Assembly (NCBI GenBank): GCA_017475845.1
Contig: JAFVEU010000043.1
Coordinates: forward strand, 1 to 16,453
DNA: 16,453 bases
Source of the DNA: Lachnospiraceae bacterium
Lineage (GTDB): Bacteria > Bacillota > Clostridia > Lachnospirales > Lachnospiraceae
Direction of reading: 5' to 3'
The notes under the pieces: model-generated
What the model saw: only the letters and a program-made list of their open reading frames with translations
What the model was told of the DNA's origin: nothing
Database searches by the model: none
Translations under genes and position numbers: made by a program
Shown: positions 1 through 7,084 of the stretch, one piece after another
How the letters are laid out: every line of letters starts with the position of its first letter
How positions within the stretch are numbered: the stretch's first letter is position 1

Positions 1-1
1 C

Positions 2-541
2 TCCACCATTGCGGACGGCACTGCCGTAAAGACTCCCGGAAGGGAGATATTCCCCTATCTTCAGAAGAATCTGGATGAAGTGATAACTGTACCGGATTCC
101 GATCTGGTCATCGCCTTCCTTGATATGGTGGAAAATCACAAGATGATAGTTGAGAATTCCGGACTCCTTACGGTTGCTGCATTAAAGCAGCTTAAGTGCA
201 AGGATAAGAAGGTGGTGTCCATCCTCTCCGGCGGTAACATGGACGTTATCACCATGTCCTCCGTGATACAGCAGGGACTTATCCTTCGTGACAGGATATT
301 CACGGTTTCCGTCCTTCTTCCGGACAAGCCGGGAGAGCTTATGAGAGTTGCCGGCACCATTGCAAAGGAAAACGGCAATGTCATAAAGCTGGAGCACAAC
401 CAGTTCGTAAATACCAACCGCTCTGCGGCAGTGGAGCTCCGCATTACTTTAGAGGCCTTCGGCACCGAGCATAAGGAGCAGATCCTCTCGGCCCTTGACC
501 GGGACGGCTACCGCCCGAAACAGGTGAGAGCGGCACTTTAA
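2..541 (+). CDS. ilvA: threonine ammonia-lyase, C-terminal part (5' end outside window)
   Basis: This is the last 179 codons of a PLP-dependent threonine deaminase, which turns threonine into 2-oxobutanoate and ammonia, the first committed step toward isoleucine. The reading frame is open from base 2; an internal GTG at 80 is not the true start. The first visible residues (TIADGTAVKTPG) and the stretch VENHKMIVENSGLLTVAAL are typical of the end of the catalytic fold. They are followed by a small ACT-like regulatory domain beginning at RIFTVSVLLPDKPGELMRVA. A single ACT copy fits the short clostridial form of about 400 residues rather than the 510-residue enteric IlvA with two copies. The gene converges on groEL, with an insertion sequence between them. 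CodY often controls ilv genes and codY lies in this window, but the ilvA promoter is outside, so control cannot be read here. Confidence 0.88.
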   Translation, partial: STIADGTAVKTPGREIFPYLQKNLDEVITVPDSDLVIAFLDMVENHKMIVENSGLLTVAALKQLKCKDKKVVSILSGGNMDVITMSSVIQQGLILRDRIFTVSVLLPDKPGELMRVAGTIAKENGNVIKLEHNQFVNTNRSAAVELRITLEAFGTEHKEQILSALDRDGYRPKQVRAAL

Positions 542-564
542 GCATCAAAAACGCAAAAAATAAA

Positions 565-580
565 GGGGCTGTGAAAAAAT
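565..580 (+). repeat. left arm of 16-bp inverted repeat at IS end
   Basis: GGGGCTGTGAAAAAAT matches the reverse complement of 2339-2354 at all 16 positions. It is either the left terminal repeat of the insertion sequence or partly a duplicated half of a native terminator stem. Confidence 0.6.
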
Positions 581-590
581 CCCGTGAAAA

Positions 591-627
591 AAGAACGCTT
601 TCAGGCATAAAACCTGGAGGCGTTCTT
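591..627 (+). terminator. leader hairpin / terminator at left end of the IS
   Basis: Bases 591-605 pair with 613-627 along 15 positions (two are G-U in RNA) around a 7-nt loop (606-612), and a T-rich run CTTTGTTTGG follows. This should stop transcripts entering from ilvA. The right arm contains the only good Shine-Dalgarno-like sequence of the region (GGAGG, 616-620), so in a read-through transcript the ribosome site would be hidden. Confidence 0.65.
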
Positions 628-637
628 CTTTGTTTGG

Positions 638-643
638 TATAAT
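638..643 (+). promoter_or_regulatory. -10 element of candidate transposase promoter
   Basis: A perfect TATAAT lies 6 nt before the GTG and 9 nt before the ATG of the transposase. The hexamer 17 bp upstream (TGGAGG) is a poor -35. Transcription from here would start near 650 and give a leaderless or nearly leaderless message. Confidence 0.45.
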
Positions 644-649
644 TGATTT

Positions 650-2224
650 GTGATGAAATATACCAACGCTTATTATAGTCCAAAGCAGGGAAGACTTCCA
701 TTATTTATCACAGATATTCTTGATATTTGTGATCCGGTACTGGCATTTGACAAGATCATGGAGGAGATCGAAATAGCTAAGTATCTTAAGCCTGAACCAG
801 CCCGAAAGCTTGGTCGGCCAGGATATAATCGTGTCAACATGCTAAAAACAGTCTTGTTTGGCTTTATGGACACAGGATATGCATCCCTCAGAGAATTGGA
901 AGACCGTTGCAAGACAAATGTCCGGTACATGTACTTGATGGATTATGAAACACCAACATACCGGGCATTCAGCTACTTCATCAATGAAGAGATACGGGTA
1001 TCTACGCAGGATATCTTCAAAGCAGTGATGGAATACATTGAAAAAGAGGACAATGTAGATCTTCAACATCTCTATATTGATGGCTCCAAATTTGAGGCAA
1101 ATGCCAACAAATACACCTGGGTTTGGAAGAAAGCAACGGAAAAGTCCCGGTACCGGCTGTTTTCCAAGATCACAGACCTGTTCACTGAGATGAATAAAAC
1201 TTTGGCATATACCGGTCTGAAGATTGAGACGAACACCGAGTATACACCGGATGGACTGGAAACGGTCCTAAACAGGTATGCCTTCTTATGCCATGTTGAT
1301 GAAAGTGATTTTGTTTTTGGCCGCGGGCACAGAAAAAGTCAGGAACAGCGTTATTATGAAAAACTGAAGGGATACTTGGACAAACTGAAGGAATACGTTG
1401 TTAAAATCCGGATCTGCGGGCCGGACAGGAACAGCTACTCAAAAACAGACCCTGATGCCACATTTATGCGAATGAAAAAGGACTATATGGGAAATGATCA
1501 GCTGCTTCCCGCATACAACATTCAGATCGGGGTGGCGGATGAATACATCGCTGTTGTGGATGTCATGCAGCATCGGTCTGACATGGATTGCTTTGTCCCG
1601 CTGATGAAAAAGTTTCATGAAATATATGGCTTCTATCCGAAATATCCGATTGCTGACGCCGGCTACGGGTCTTTCAATAATTATCTGTTTTGTCAGGAAC
1701 ATGGGATGGAGAAGTTCATGAAATTCCCCATGTACAAGAAGGAAACCACGGATGAGAAATATCGGAATGATCCGTTCCGGGCAGTAAATTTCAAAACGAA
1801 TGAAGCCGGCGACATGATCTGCCCCAATGGGAAAGCATTTCACTTTGCCTACCGAAAACCCGTAAAAGGGAACCAATACGGCAGACAGGAAGAATACTAC
1901 ACTTGTGAAGATTGCAGCGGCTGTCCGTATGCGGGGCAGTGTAAAAAGACAGATAAAAACCGTACCGTGAGAATCAATGCCGAGTTAAGCTCTATGCATC
2001 AGGAAGTGCTGGATAATCTCGAAAGCATCCATGGAGCCTTACTCAGGATGAATCGGTCTATACAGGCTGAAGGCACATTTGGCATTATGAAATATGACCG
2101 TTGGTATAAACGAACTGTCAGAAGAGGCTTGGATTCCGTCCGCCTGGAGCTATTTCTTGTTTCAATCGGACATAATCTCTATAAATTCCACAATAAACAG
2201 ATGAGACTCCAGAAAGCCGCATAA
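650..2224 (+). CDS. IS1182-family DDE transposase
   Basis: This 524-residue protein catalyses cut or strand transfer of its insertion sequence. The N-terminal part (about 10-115, with GRPGYNRVNMLKTVLFGF) is the InsH-type/DUF772 helical DNA-binding region. The catalytic RNase H-like domain follows, with candidate acidic residues D144 in YIDGSKFEANANKY, D336 in PIADAGYGSFNNY and E474 in QAEGTFGIMKYDRWYKR. A cysteine cluster, C391 then C419-C422-C425-C431, lies before the last acidic residue and looks like the metal-binding insert common in this group. The start is GTG 650 or ATG 653; the frame is closed by TGA at 644-646, so nothing further upstream is possible. No Shine-Dalgarno lies at normal spacing. 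The gene is full length with no frameshift. Confidence 0.95.
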   Translation: MMKYTNAYYSPKQGRLPLFITDILDICDPVLAFDKIMEEIEIAKYLKPEPARKLGRPGYNRVNMLKTVLFGFMDTGYASLRELEDRCKTNVRYMYLMDYETPTYRAFSYFINEEIRVSTQDIFKAVMEYIEKEDNVDLQHLYIDGSKFEANANKYTWVWKKATEKSRYRLFSKITDLFTEMNKTLAYTGLKIETNTEYTPDGLETVLNRYAFLCHVDESDFVFGRGHRKSQEQRYYEKLKGYLDKLKEYVVKIRICGPDRNSYSKTDPDATFMRMKKDYMGNDQLLPAYNIQIGVADEYIAVVDVMQHRSDMDCFVPLMKKFHEIYGFYPKYPIADAGYGSFNNYLFCQEHGMEKFMKFPMYKKETTDEKYRNDPFRAVNFKTNEAGDMICPNGKAFHFAYRKPVKGNQYGRQEEYYTCEDCSGCPYAGQCKKTDKNRTVRINAELSSMHQEVLDNLESIHGALLRMNRSIQAEGTFGIMKYDRWYKRTVRRGLDSVRLELFLVSIGHNLYKFHNKQMRLQKAA

Positions 2225-2251
2225 GTAGAGAAAGCATCATTGTTATGGGGT

Positions 2252-2273
2252 AGGGGGAATTATGCCCTTTTTT
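2252..2273 (+). terminator. possible weak terminator after transposase
   Basis: A 4-bp stem AGGG/CCCT with a 9-nt loop is followed by five further T residues, 28 nt after the transposase stop. The stem is short, so this is tentative. Confidence 0.3.
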
Positions 2274-2296
2274 CTGGAAGCAGGATAAAAACAGAG

Positions 2297-2354
2297 CAAA
2301 AAAGAAAGGGGCTGTGAAGCCTGGGTTTTTTCAATCCCATTTTTTCACAGCCCC
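2297..2354 (-). terminator. strong intrinsic terminator of groEL
   Basis: Read on the minus strand, GGGGCTGTGAA (2354-2344) pairs with TTCACAGCCCC (2318-2308) over 11 bp. An inner TGGG/CCCA pair extends the hairpin, and a TTTCTTTTTT tract (2307-2298) follows. It begins 27 nt after the groEL stop, a usual distance. On the plus strand it could act less well for ilvA, because the trailing sequence has only scattered Ts. Confidence 0.8.
2339..2354 (-). repeat. right arm of 16-bp inverted repeat at IS end
   Basis: This is the reverse complement of 565-580. The same bases supply the outer stem of the hairpin that terminates groEL, so this arm may belong to the insertion sequence, to the terminator, or to both. 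Confidence 0.6.
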
Positions 2355-2381
2355 GCCACATTTTCACTTTTGATCCCTGTT

Positions 2382-4001
2382 TTAGTACATTCCCGGTGCG
2401 GGTGCTGCGGGTGCGGGAGGAGCGGGCTCCTTCTTTGTGGCTACCACAGACTCGGTCGTAAGGAATGATGCTGCTACGCTGGTAGCGTTCTGCAGGGCTG
2501 ACCTTGTTACCTTGAGAGGATCAAGGATTCCGGTCTTTACCATGTCTGTGTATTCCTCGGTAAGAGCGTTGAAGCCCATACCAACCTTTGAATCCCTTAC
2601 CTTATTGATGATAACAGCGCCTTCAAGGCCTGCATTTGCTGCGATGTAATTAAGGGGAGCTTCAAGTGCCTTGAGTACTATCTTGGCTCCTGTCTTCTCG
2701 TCGCCTTCCAGACCCTTGATGAGCTTCTCAAGATCCTTGCCGGCGTGGATGTAAGCTGAACCGCCGCCTGCGATGATGCCTTCCTCAACTGCTGCTCTGG
2801 TAGCGTTAAGGGCATCCTCCATGCGGAGCTTTGCTTCCTTCATCTCGGTCTCGGTAGCAGCGCCTACGCGGATAACTGCAACACCGCCGGAGATCTTTGC
2901 AAGTCTTTCCTGCAGCTTCTCCTTATCGAAGGAAGAGGTTGTAGCGTCGATCTGTGTCTTTATCTGAGCCTGACGGGCCTTGATGTCTGCCTTCTTGCCT
3001 GCGCCGTCAACGATGGTGGTATCGTCCTTTGTGATCTTTACGCTCTTTGCGCGACCCAGCATATCGATGGTGGCATCTTTGAGCTCAAGACCAAGGTCGC
3101 TGGAGATAACCTGTCCGCCTGTAAGTGTGGCGATATCCTGGAGCATGTCCTTTCTCCTGTCGCCGTATCCGGGAGCCTTTACTGCTACTACATTGAAGGT
3201 TCCGCGAAGCTTGTTAACGATGAGAGTGGTAAGGGCTTCACCGTCCACATCCTCGGCGATAACGAGAAGAGCACGTCCGCTCTTTACGATCTGCTCAAGG
3301 AGAGGAAGTATATCCTGAACAGTTGAGATCTTCTTATCATAGATAAGGATGTAGGGATCCTCAAGATTTGCTTCCATCTTATCCATATCCGTGCACATAT
3401 AAGCTGAAACATAACCGCGGTCGAACTGCATTCCTTCAACCAGATCCAGCTCGGTCTGCATGGTCTTGCTTTCCTCGATGGTGATAACACCGTCGTTAGA
3501 AACCTTTTCCATAGCGTCTGCGATCATCTTGCCCACTTCGTCATCACTTGCGGAAATGGAAGCAACCTTTGCGATATGATCCTTGGAAGAAACCTTGGAG
3601 CTCATCTTGCGAAGGGATTCAACTGCAGCGTCGCAGGCCTTCTTCATGCCCTTACGGAGTATCATGGGATTTGCGCCTGCTTCCAGGTTCTTCATACCTT
3701 CATTGATCATTGCCTGAGCAAGGACAGTAGCTGTGGTGGTACCGTCACCGGCCACGTCATTGGTCTTTGTGGCAACTTCCTTTACAAGCTGTGCGCCCAT
3801 GTTCTCGAACTCGTCCTCAAGCTCGATCTCCTTTGCAATGGTAACACCATCGTTGGTGATAAGGGGTGCGCCATAGGACTTGTCAAGGACCACGTTCCTT
3901 CCCTTGGGTCCTAAAGTAACTCTGACGGTATCCGCCAGCTGATCAACACCGGATTTAAGAGCGGCTCTGGCCTCAGAGCCATATTTGATTTCTTTAGCCA
4001 T
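2382..4001 (-). CDS. groEL: chaperonin GroEL (Hsp60)
   Basis: GroEL is the cytosolic 14-mer folding chamber that works with GroES and ATP. The 539-residue protein has the normal length and all landmarks: VTLGPKGRNVVLD (29-41), the ATP-binding GDGTTTATVLAQA near 85-97, the hinge and apical region through VKAPGYGDRRKDML, and AAVEEGIIAGGGSAY near the second hinge. The C-terminus ends PAPAAPAPGMY, a proline/alanine tail with only one GM, rather than the long GGM repeat of many GroELs. The start is set by AAGGAG at 4011-4016, nine bases before the ATG. It lies 41 nt behind groES and shares its CIRCE-controlled promoter. Confidence 0.98.
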   Translation of the reverse strand: MAKEIKYGSEARAALKSGVDQLADTVRVTLGPKGRNVVLDKSYGAPLITNDGVTIAKEIELEDEFENMGAQLVKEVATKTNDVAGDGTTTATVLAQAMINEGMKNLEAGANPMILRKGMKKACDAAVESLRKMSSKVSSKDHIAKVASISASDDEVGKMIADAMEKVSNDGVITIEESKTMQTELDLVEGMQFDRGYVSAYMCTDMDKMEANLEDPYILIYDKKISTVQDILPLLEQIVKSGRALLVIAEDVDGEALTTLIVNKLRGTFNVVAVKAPGYGDRRKDMLQDIATLTGGQVISSDLGLELKDATIDMLGRAKSVKITKDDTTIVDGAGKKADIKARQAQIKTQIDATTSSFDKEKLQERLAKISGGVAVIRVGAATETEMKEAKLRMEDALNATRAAVEEGIIAGGGSAYIHAGKDLEKLIKGLEGDEKTGAKIVLKALEAPLNYIAANAGLEGAVIINKVRDSKVGMGFNALTEEYTDMVKTGILDPLKVTRSALQNATSVAASFLTTESVVATKKEPAPPAPAAPAPGMY

Positions 4002-4042
4002 TTAATTCATCTCCTTTGATAATGTAATATATGTTTCTGCCC

Positions 4043-4333
4043 TTACTTTTCAATAACTGCAAGGATGTCACTCTGCTTAACTATTATAACCTTTGTCTTG
4101 TCATCCAGTTCGATCTCGGTTCCGGAATACTTGGAATAGATGACCTTCTGGCCCTTCTTGACCTGCATCTTTATTTCCTTGCCATCCACTACTCCGCCGG
4201 GACCTACTTCAAGGATCTCAGCCTGCTGGGGCTTTTCCTTCTCATGTCCGGGAAGAACGATGCCTGATGCTGTTTTCTCTTCAGCTTCGATAGGCTTTAA
4301 CACAACTCTGTCTGCTAACGGCTTTAACTTCAT
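4043..4333 (-). CDS. groES: co-chaperonin GroES (Hsp10)
   Basis: This 96-residue protein is the heptameric lid of the GroEL chamber. MKLKPLADRVVLKPIEAEE is the classic start. The mobile loop that docks on GroEL is EEKTASGIVLPGHEKEKPQ (about 18-36), with the hydrophobic IVL triplet intact. GPGGVVDGKEIKMQVKKGQKVIYSKYSGTEI matches the beta-barrel core. A strong Shine-Dalgarno AGGAGGT (4341-4347) is seven bases from the ATG. It is the first gene of the groES-groEL operon. Confidence 0.98.
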   Translation of the reverse strand: MKLKPLADRVVLKPIEAEEKTASGIVLPGHEKEKPQQAEILEVGPGGVVDGKEIKMQVKKGQKVIYSKYSGTEIELDDKTKVIIVKQSDILAVIEK

Positions 4334-4340
4334 TTCAAAA

Positions 4341-4347
4341 ACCTCCT
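4341..4347 (-). promoter_or_regulatory. ribosome binding site of groES
   Basis: AGGAGGT on the minus strand is a full match to the anti-Shine-Dalgarno, seven bases from the start codon. Confidence 0.9.
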
Positions 4348-4383
4348 GTTAAATATATTTATTGTTGTTATTCTCTCTGTTTA

Positions 4384-4410
4384 TTAGCACTCGCTCAATA
4401 TGAGTGCTAA
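4384..4410 (-). promoter_or_regulatory. CIRCE operator (HrcA site) of groESL
   Basis: TTAGCACTC (4384-4392), a 9-nt spacer and GAGTGCTAA (4402-4410) form the perfect inverted repeat known as CIRCE, the binding site of the heat-shock repressor HrcA. It begins about 12 bases downstream of the -10 hexamer, so a bound repressor would cover the start of the transcript, and the operator is also transcribed into the leader. Confidence 0.97.
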
Positions 4411-4422
4411 TCATCAAGAGAC

Positions 4423-4451
4423 ATAATACTTTGTTCCCGCAGCTGTTGCAA
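4423..4451 (-). promoter_or_regulatory. sigma-A promoter of groESL
   Basis: On the minus strand, -35 TTGCAA (4451-4446), a 17-bp spacer and -10 TATTAT (4428-4423) make a near-consensus vegetative promoter. Transcription should begin around 4416, just before CIRCE. Confidence 0.85.
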
Positions 4452-4456
4452 GCGGG
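4436..4456. repeat. inverted repeat around the groESL -35
   Basis: CCCGC (4436-4440) and GCGGG (4452-4456) flank an 11-nt loop that contains the -35 hexamer. No T-run follows on either strand, so it is not a good terminator. It could be an operator or chance. Confidence 0.4.
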
Positions 4457-4470
4457 TAGATCAACCGTTT

Positions 4471-4510
4471 TCTCACATATTCTCTGTTTTTCTCAAATAT
4501 TCTTGGTTTT
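4471..4510. repeat. two 20-bp direct repeats upstream of groESL promoter
   Basis: TCTCACATATTCTCTGTTTT (4471-4490) is followed directly by TCTCAAATATTCTTGGTTTT (4491-4510), 17 of 20 identical. On the minus strand these are A-rich tracts at two-helical-turn spacing, 20-60 bp upstream of the -35. The rest of the 206-nt gap between the GH3 gene and groES holds the groESL promoter and CIRCE. Confidence 0.7.
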
Positions 4511-4539
4511 TCTGCCGATTTTGGCTTTTCAAATTCCGT

Positions 4540-7035
4540 TTATTCCGAATATTTTCCGGACCTTAAGATGGAACGAACCATCCTGTATGCGCACTTTTTC
4601 ACGTCCTCAGGACTTATCCTCCCATCAGAAAGAGCTTCCCTTATATCATCCTGATCCATCACGCTTCCCGGCATCATAAGATCGGTCCCCGCTGCCACAC
4701 AGAGGGAAGCCGTACAGTTATCCCCGTGCCAGGTGTTGGTCCAGTCCGTCATGACTATACCATCAAAGCCCCACTCGTCTCTAAGGATATTTGTGACAAG
4801 CTCCCTGTTTGCGGCGGCATGGATGCCGTTTATCTTATTGTAGCTGGTCATCAATGCCCCGGGGGACGATTCCCTGACTGCAATCTCAAAACCTCTCAGA
4901 TAGATCTCCCTCAGGGTTCTCTCCGAGACCACACTGTTTGAGAAATAGCGGTTGTCCTCGGAATTATTGCAGGCAAAATGCTTTATGACGGTGCTGCAGC
5001 CCCTGACGGACTGCACCCCGTCCGTAATGGCGGCTGCAATCTTTCCCGTGAGATAGGGGTCCTCGGAGAAGTACTCAAAGTTCCTGCCGCAGAGAGGGTT
5101 CCTGTGGATATTCATCCCCGGCGCAAGCCAGAGATCCACACCGAAGATCTCCATTTCCTCGGCTACTGCCCTTCCCACTTCCTTAACGAGTTCAGTGTCC
5201 CAGGTGGAAGCTATAAGGGTTCCCACAGGGAAAGCAGTGCAATACTGGTAGTACTCTACCCCGTCCTCCTGTACCGGCTCGACATCAAAGAAACCGTGTT
5301 CCACAGTTCTGTTAAAGGAACGGGCCGTAACACGACCGTCCTTTTCAATGTAGGTTTCCTGTATCCTGAGTCCCGCAGGCCCGTCAGCCGTTACCATGGA
5401 TGCTATTCCGTCTTCATACACCATCCTGCTGGTATCTCCGGCTCCTCCCGGCACCTGATATCCGCTGGATCCCACGGTCTCCACTTCACCTTCCCCGACG
5501 ATGGCACCGGTGAGAAGGGAAATAAGCTTTTCCTCCGAAAGGGGATCCGTAAGACGCCTTGCTTCTTCGGGTATTTCATCATCTTTGCCGTATTCTGCCG
5601 TGACAGTTAAAAAATCCCCTGCGCTTATGCTTATGACCGGAAGCTCCTCTTCCTTAAGCTTATCAAGCCACTTTCTGTTCAGCTCCTCCCTCTCGGTCTC
5701 AATGATACTGAATTCCCTTATTTCATTTTCGGGAGCACAGAGACTTTCCGTCTTAAAGGTTATAACCTCCTCATCCAGCTCGAAGCCCGATACCAGCACG
5801 GACTTATCCAGGGAAAAACCGCACCAGATACCGTAGGTTCCCTTTTCCAGCACATAGCTGTGCCTTTCGCTGTCATAGGAGGTGAGAGAATCAAGGGCGA
5901 TTTCAATACGCACCTTCTCCGTATCGTTAGCAGGGATGATCCCTGTCTTCTTAAAGGCCGCAAGCCTTCTGAATTCCTTTTCCAGGCCGGTCTGAGGGCA
6001 GGAAACATAGACCTGCAGAACCTCTCTTGCAGGCACATCTCCAACATTCATGATATTTACGGGAAGTGTAACGGTTCTGTTTTCATATTCCGGAGCCTCC
6101 GCCTCAAGATTAAACTCCGAATAGGTGAGTCCGTATCCGAAACCGTAACGGACGGGGATCCCCAGGGAATCAAAGTAACGGTATCCCACGTATATGCCTT
6201 CATCATATTTTTCCGTGGTGAGATCCTCATTTAAGAAGGAGAAATCCGAAGCCCCGGGATAATCCTCGTAGTCATAACACCAGGTATCCGTAAGATGTCC
6301 TCCCGGAGAAAGCTTCCCCTGAAGCACATCCGCCAGGGCATTTCCGCCCTCCATGCCAGCCTGGCACATGAAGATAAGACCCAGGATATTTTTATGGGAA
6401 TCCATAAAGGAAAGATCCATGACCGAGCCGGTATTGAGTATCACTATCACCTTATCGTACAGTCTGCAGAGGGAATCCAGGAACTTTTCCTCCTTTTCCG
6501 TAAGGTAGTAGTCTCCGGGAACATTCCTTCTGTCGGCTGCTTCTCCGGCTGTACGGCTGATACAGTAGATCGCGGTATCACAGTCCTCTTTTTCGGGCTC
6601 CTCTCCGTCGGGAGCGGGAAAAGGCCTTGCAGCATAGGTATCGAAAAAGCCTTCCATGCCTCTCTCGGATTCCATGACCTCCTTCAGGAGATCATCTCTC
6701 CACTTTATCCGCTTTTCGTCATATTCACGGTTATAATCCGAGAGCCACTTTTCGTTTAGGATGCGGAAGCCCGCATTCTTTAAGCCTTCGAAAACAGTAA
6801 CAACCTCTCTTTCATTCACATCCCCGCTGCCGGTGCCTCCCTTTATGGTCCGGGTGGCTCCCTGTCCGTACAGTGCAACGGCACTGCCGTTTTCGAGCGG
6901 CAGTACATGCTCCCTGTTTTCCAGAAGCACGATGCCTTCTGCAGCAGCCCTTCTGGCCGTCTCTCTGTGGGGACGTTCGTGAGGCTGTTCGTCTGGGGTA
7001 CTGAAACCGTTACGTTTCATGGGCTTGATCTTCAT
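4540..7035 (-). CDS. GH3 beta-glucosidase, permuted domain order
   Basis: This 831-residue glycoside hydrolase family 3 enzyme is probably a beta-glucosidase or related exo-beta-glycosidase acting on imported oligosaccharides. It has no signal peptide, so it is likely cytosolic. The domain order is reversed from the usual GH3. The alpha/beta sandwich comes first (about 22-310; ARRAAAEGIVLLEN, GGTGSGDVNEREVV, MEGGNALADVLQGKLSPGGH). A fibronectin-III-like domain follows (about 320-430; YGFGYGLTYSEF). The TIM barrel is last (about 490-825), with TADGPAGLRI, GRNFEYFSEDP, KHFACNNSEDNR and the nucleophile D764 in GFDGIVMTDW. I recall the same arrangement in Butyrivibrio fibrisolvens BglA and a Ruminococcus albus enzyme. 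The exact substrate cannot be read. It follows the TPR gene by 49 nt, with AAAGG nine bases before the ATG, so it is probably the last gene of the operon. Confidence 0.93.
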   Translation of the reverse strand: MKIKPMKRNGFSTPDEQPHERPHRETARRAAAEGIVLLENREHVLPLENGSAVALYGQGATRTIKGGTGSGDVNEREVVTVFEGLKNAGFRILNEKWLSDYNREYDEKRIKWRDDLLKEVMESERGMEGFFDTYAARPFPAPDGEEPEKEDCDTAIYCISRTAGEAADRRNVPGDYYLTEKEEKFLDSLCRLYDKVIVILNTGSVMDLSFMDSHKNILGLIFMCQAGMEGGNALADVLQGKLSPGGHLTDTWCYDYEDYPGASDFSFLNEDLTTEKYDEGIYVGYRYFDSLGIPVRYGFGYGLTYSEFNLEAEAPEYENRTVTLPVNIMNVGDVPAREVLQVYVSCPQTGLEKEFRRLAAFKKTGIIPANDTEKVRIEIALDSLTSYDSERHSYVLEKGTYGIWCGFSLDKSVLVSGFELDEEVITFKTESLCAPENEIREFSIIETEREELNRKWLDKLKEEELPVISISAGDFLTVTAEYGKDDEIPEEARRLTDPLSEEKLISLLTGAIVGEGEVETVGSSGYQVPGGAGDTSRMVYEDGIASMVTADGPAGLRIQETYIEKDGRVTARSFNRTVEHGFFDVEPVQEDGVEYYQYCTAFPVGTLIASTWDTELVKEVGRAVAEEMEIFGVDLWLAPGMNIHRNPLCGRNFEYFSEDPYLTGKIAAAITDGVQSVRGCSTVIKHFACNNSEDNRYFSNSVVSERTLREIYLRGFEIAVRESSPGALMTSYNKINGIHAAANRELVTNILRDEWGFDGIVMTDWTNTWHGDNCTASLCVAAGTDLMMPGSVMDQDDIREALSDGRISPEDVKKCAYRMVRSILRSGKYSE

Positions 7036-7084
7036 CTGCTGTAACCTTTTCTCCTTTCACTGAAACCTTAAGTAACCGGCAGCA

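Larger units (their letters stand above)
565..2354 (+). mobile_element. IS1182-family insertion sequence (outer ends uncertain)
   Basis: A single-transposase element lies between ilvA and groEL. The boundaries given rest on a 16-bp perfect inverted repeat GGGGCTGTGAAAAAAT at 565-580 and its complement at 2339-2354. The similarity reaches about 28 bp if three mismatches and a one-base gap are allowed. With these ends the element is 1790 bp and shows no obvious target duplication. A competing reading gives about 576-2295 with a 23-bp target duplication (553-575 and 2296-2318, one mismatch); see the findings. Both lengths fit the family. A hairpin at 591-627 guards the left end against outside transcription, and a large hairpin (2308-2354) lies at the right end. 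The coding sequence looks more AT-rich than its neighbours, which fits recent arrival. The transposase is intact, so the element could be active. Confidence 0.8.

Noticed and set aside
80..541. separate 153-residue ACT protein starting at GTG 80
   Set aside because: The same frame is open to the window start and the upstream residues match threonine ammonia-lyase, so this is the tail of ilvA.
4513..4524. terminator just after the GH3 gene
   Set aside because: Only a 3-bp GCC/GGC stem with a short loop is present, too weak to call.
4978..5610. 210-codon plus-strand open frame opposite the GH3 gene
   Set aside because: It is antisense to a conserved enzyme, has no recognisable domain and no sensible ribosome site. 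It is a shadow frame.
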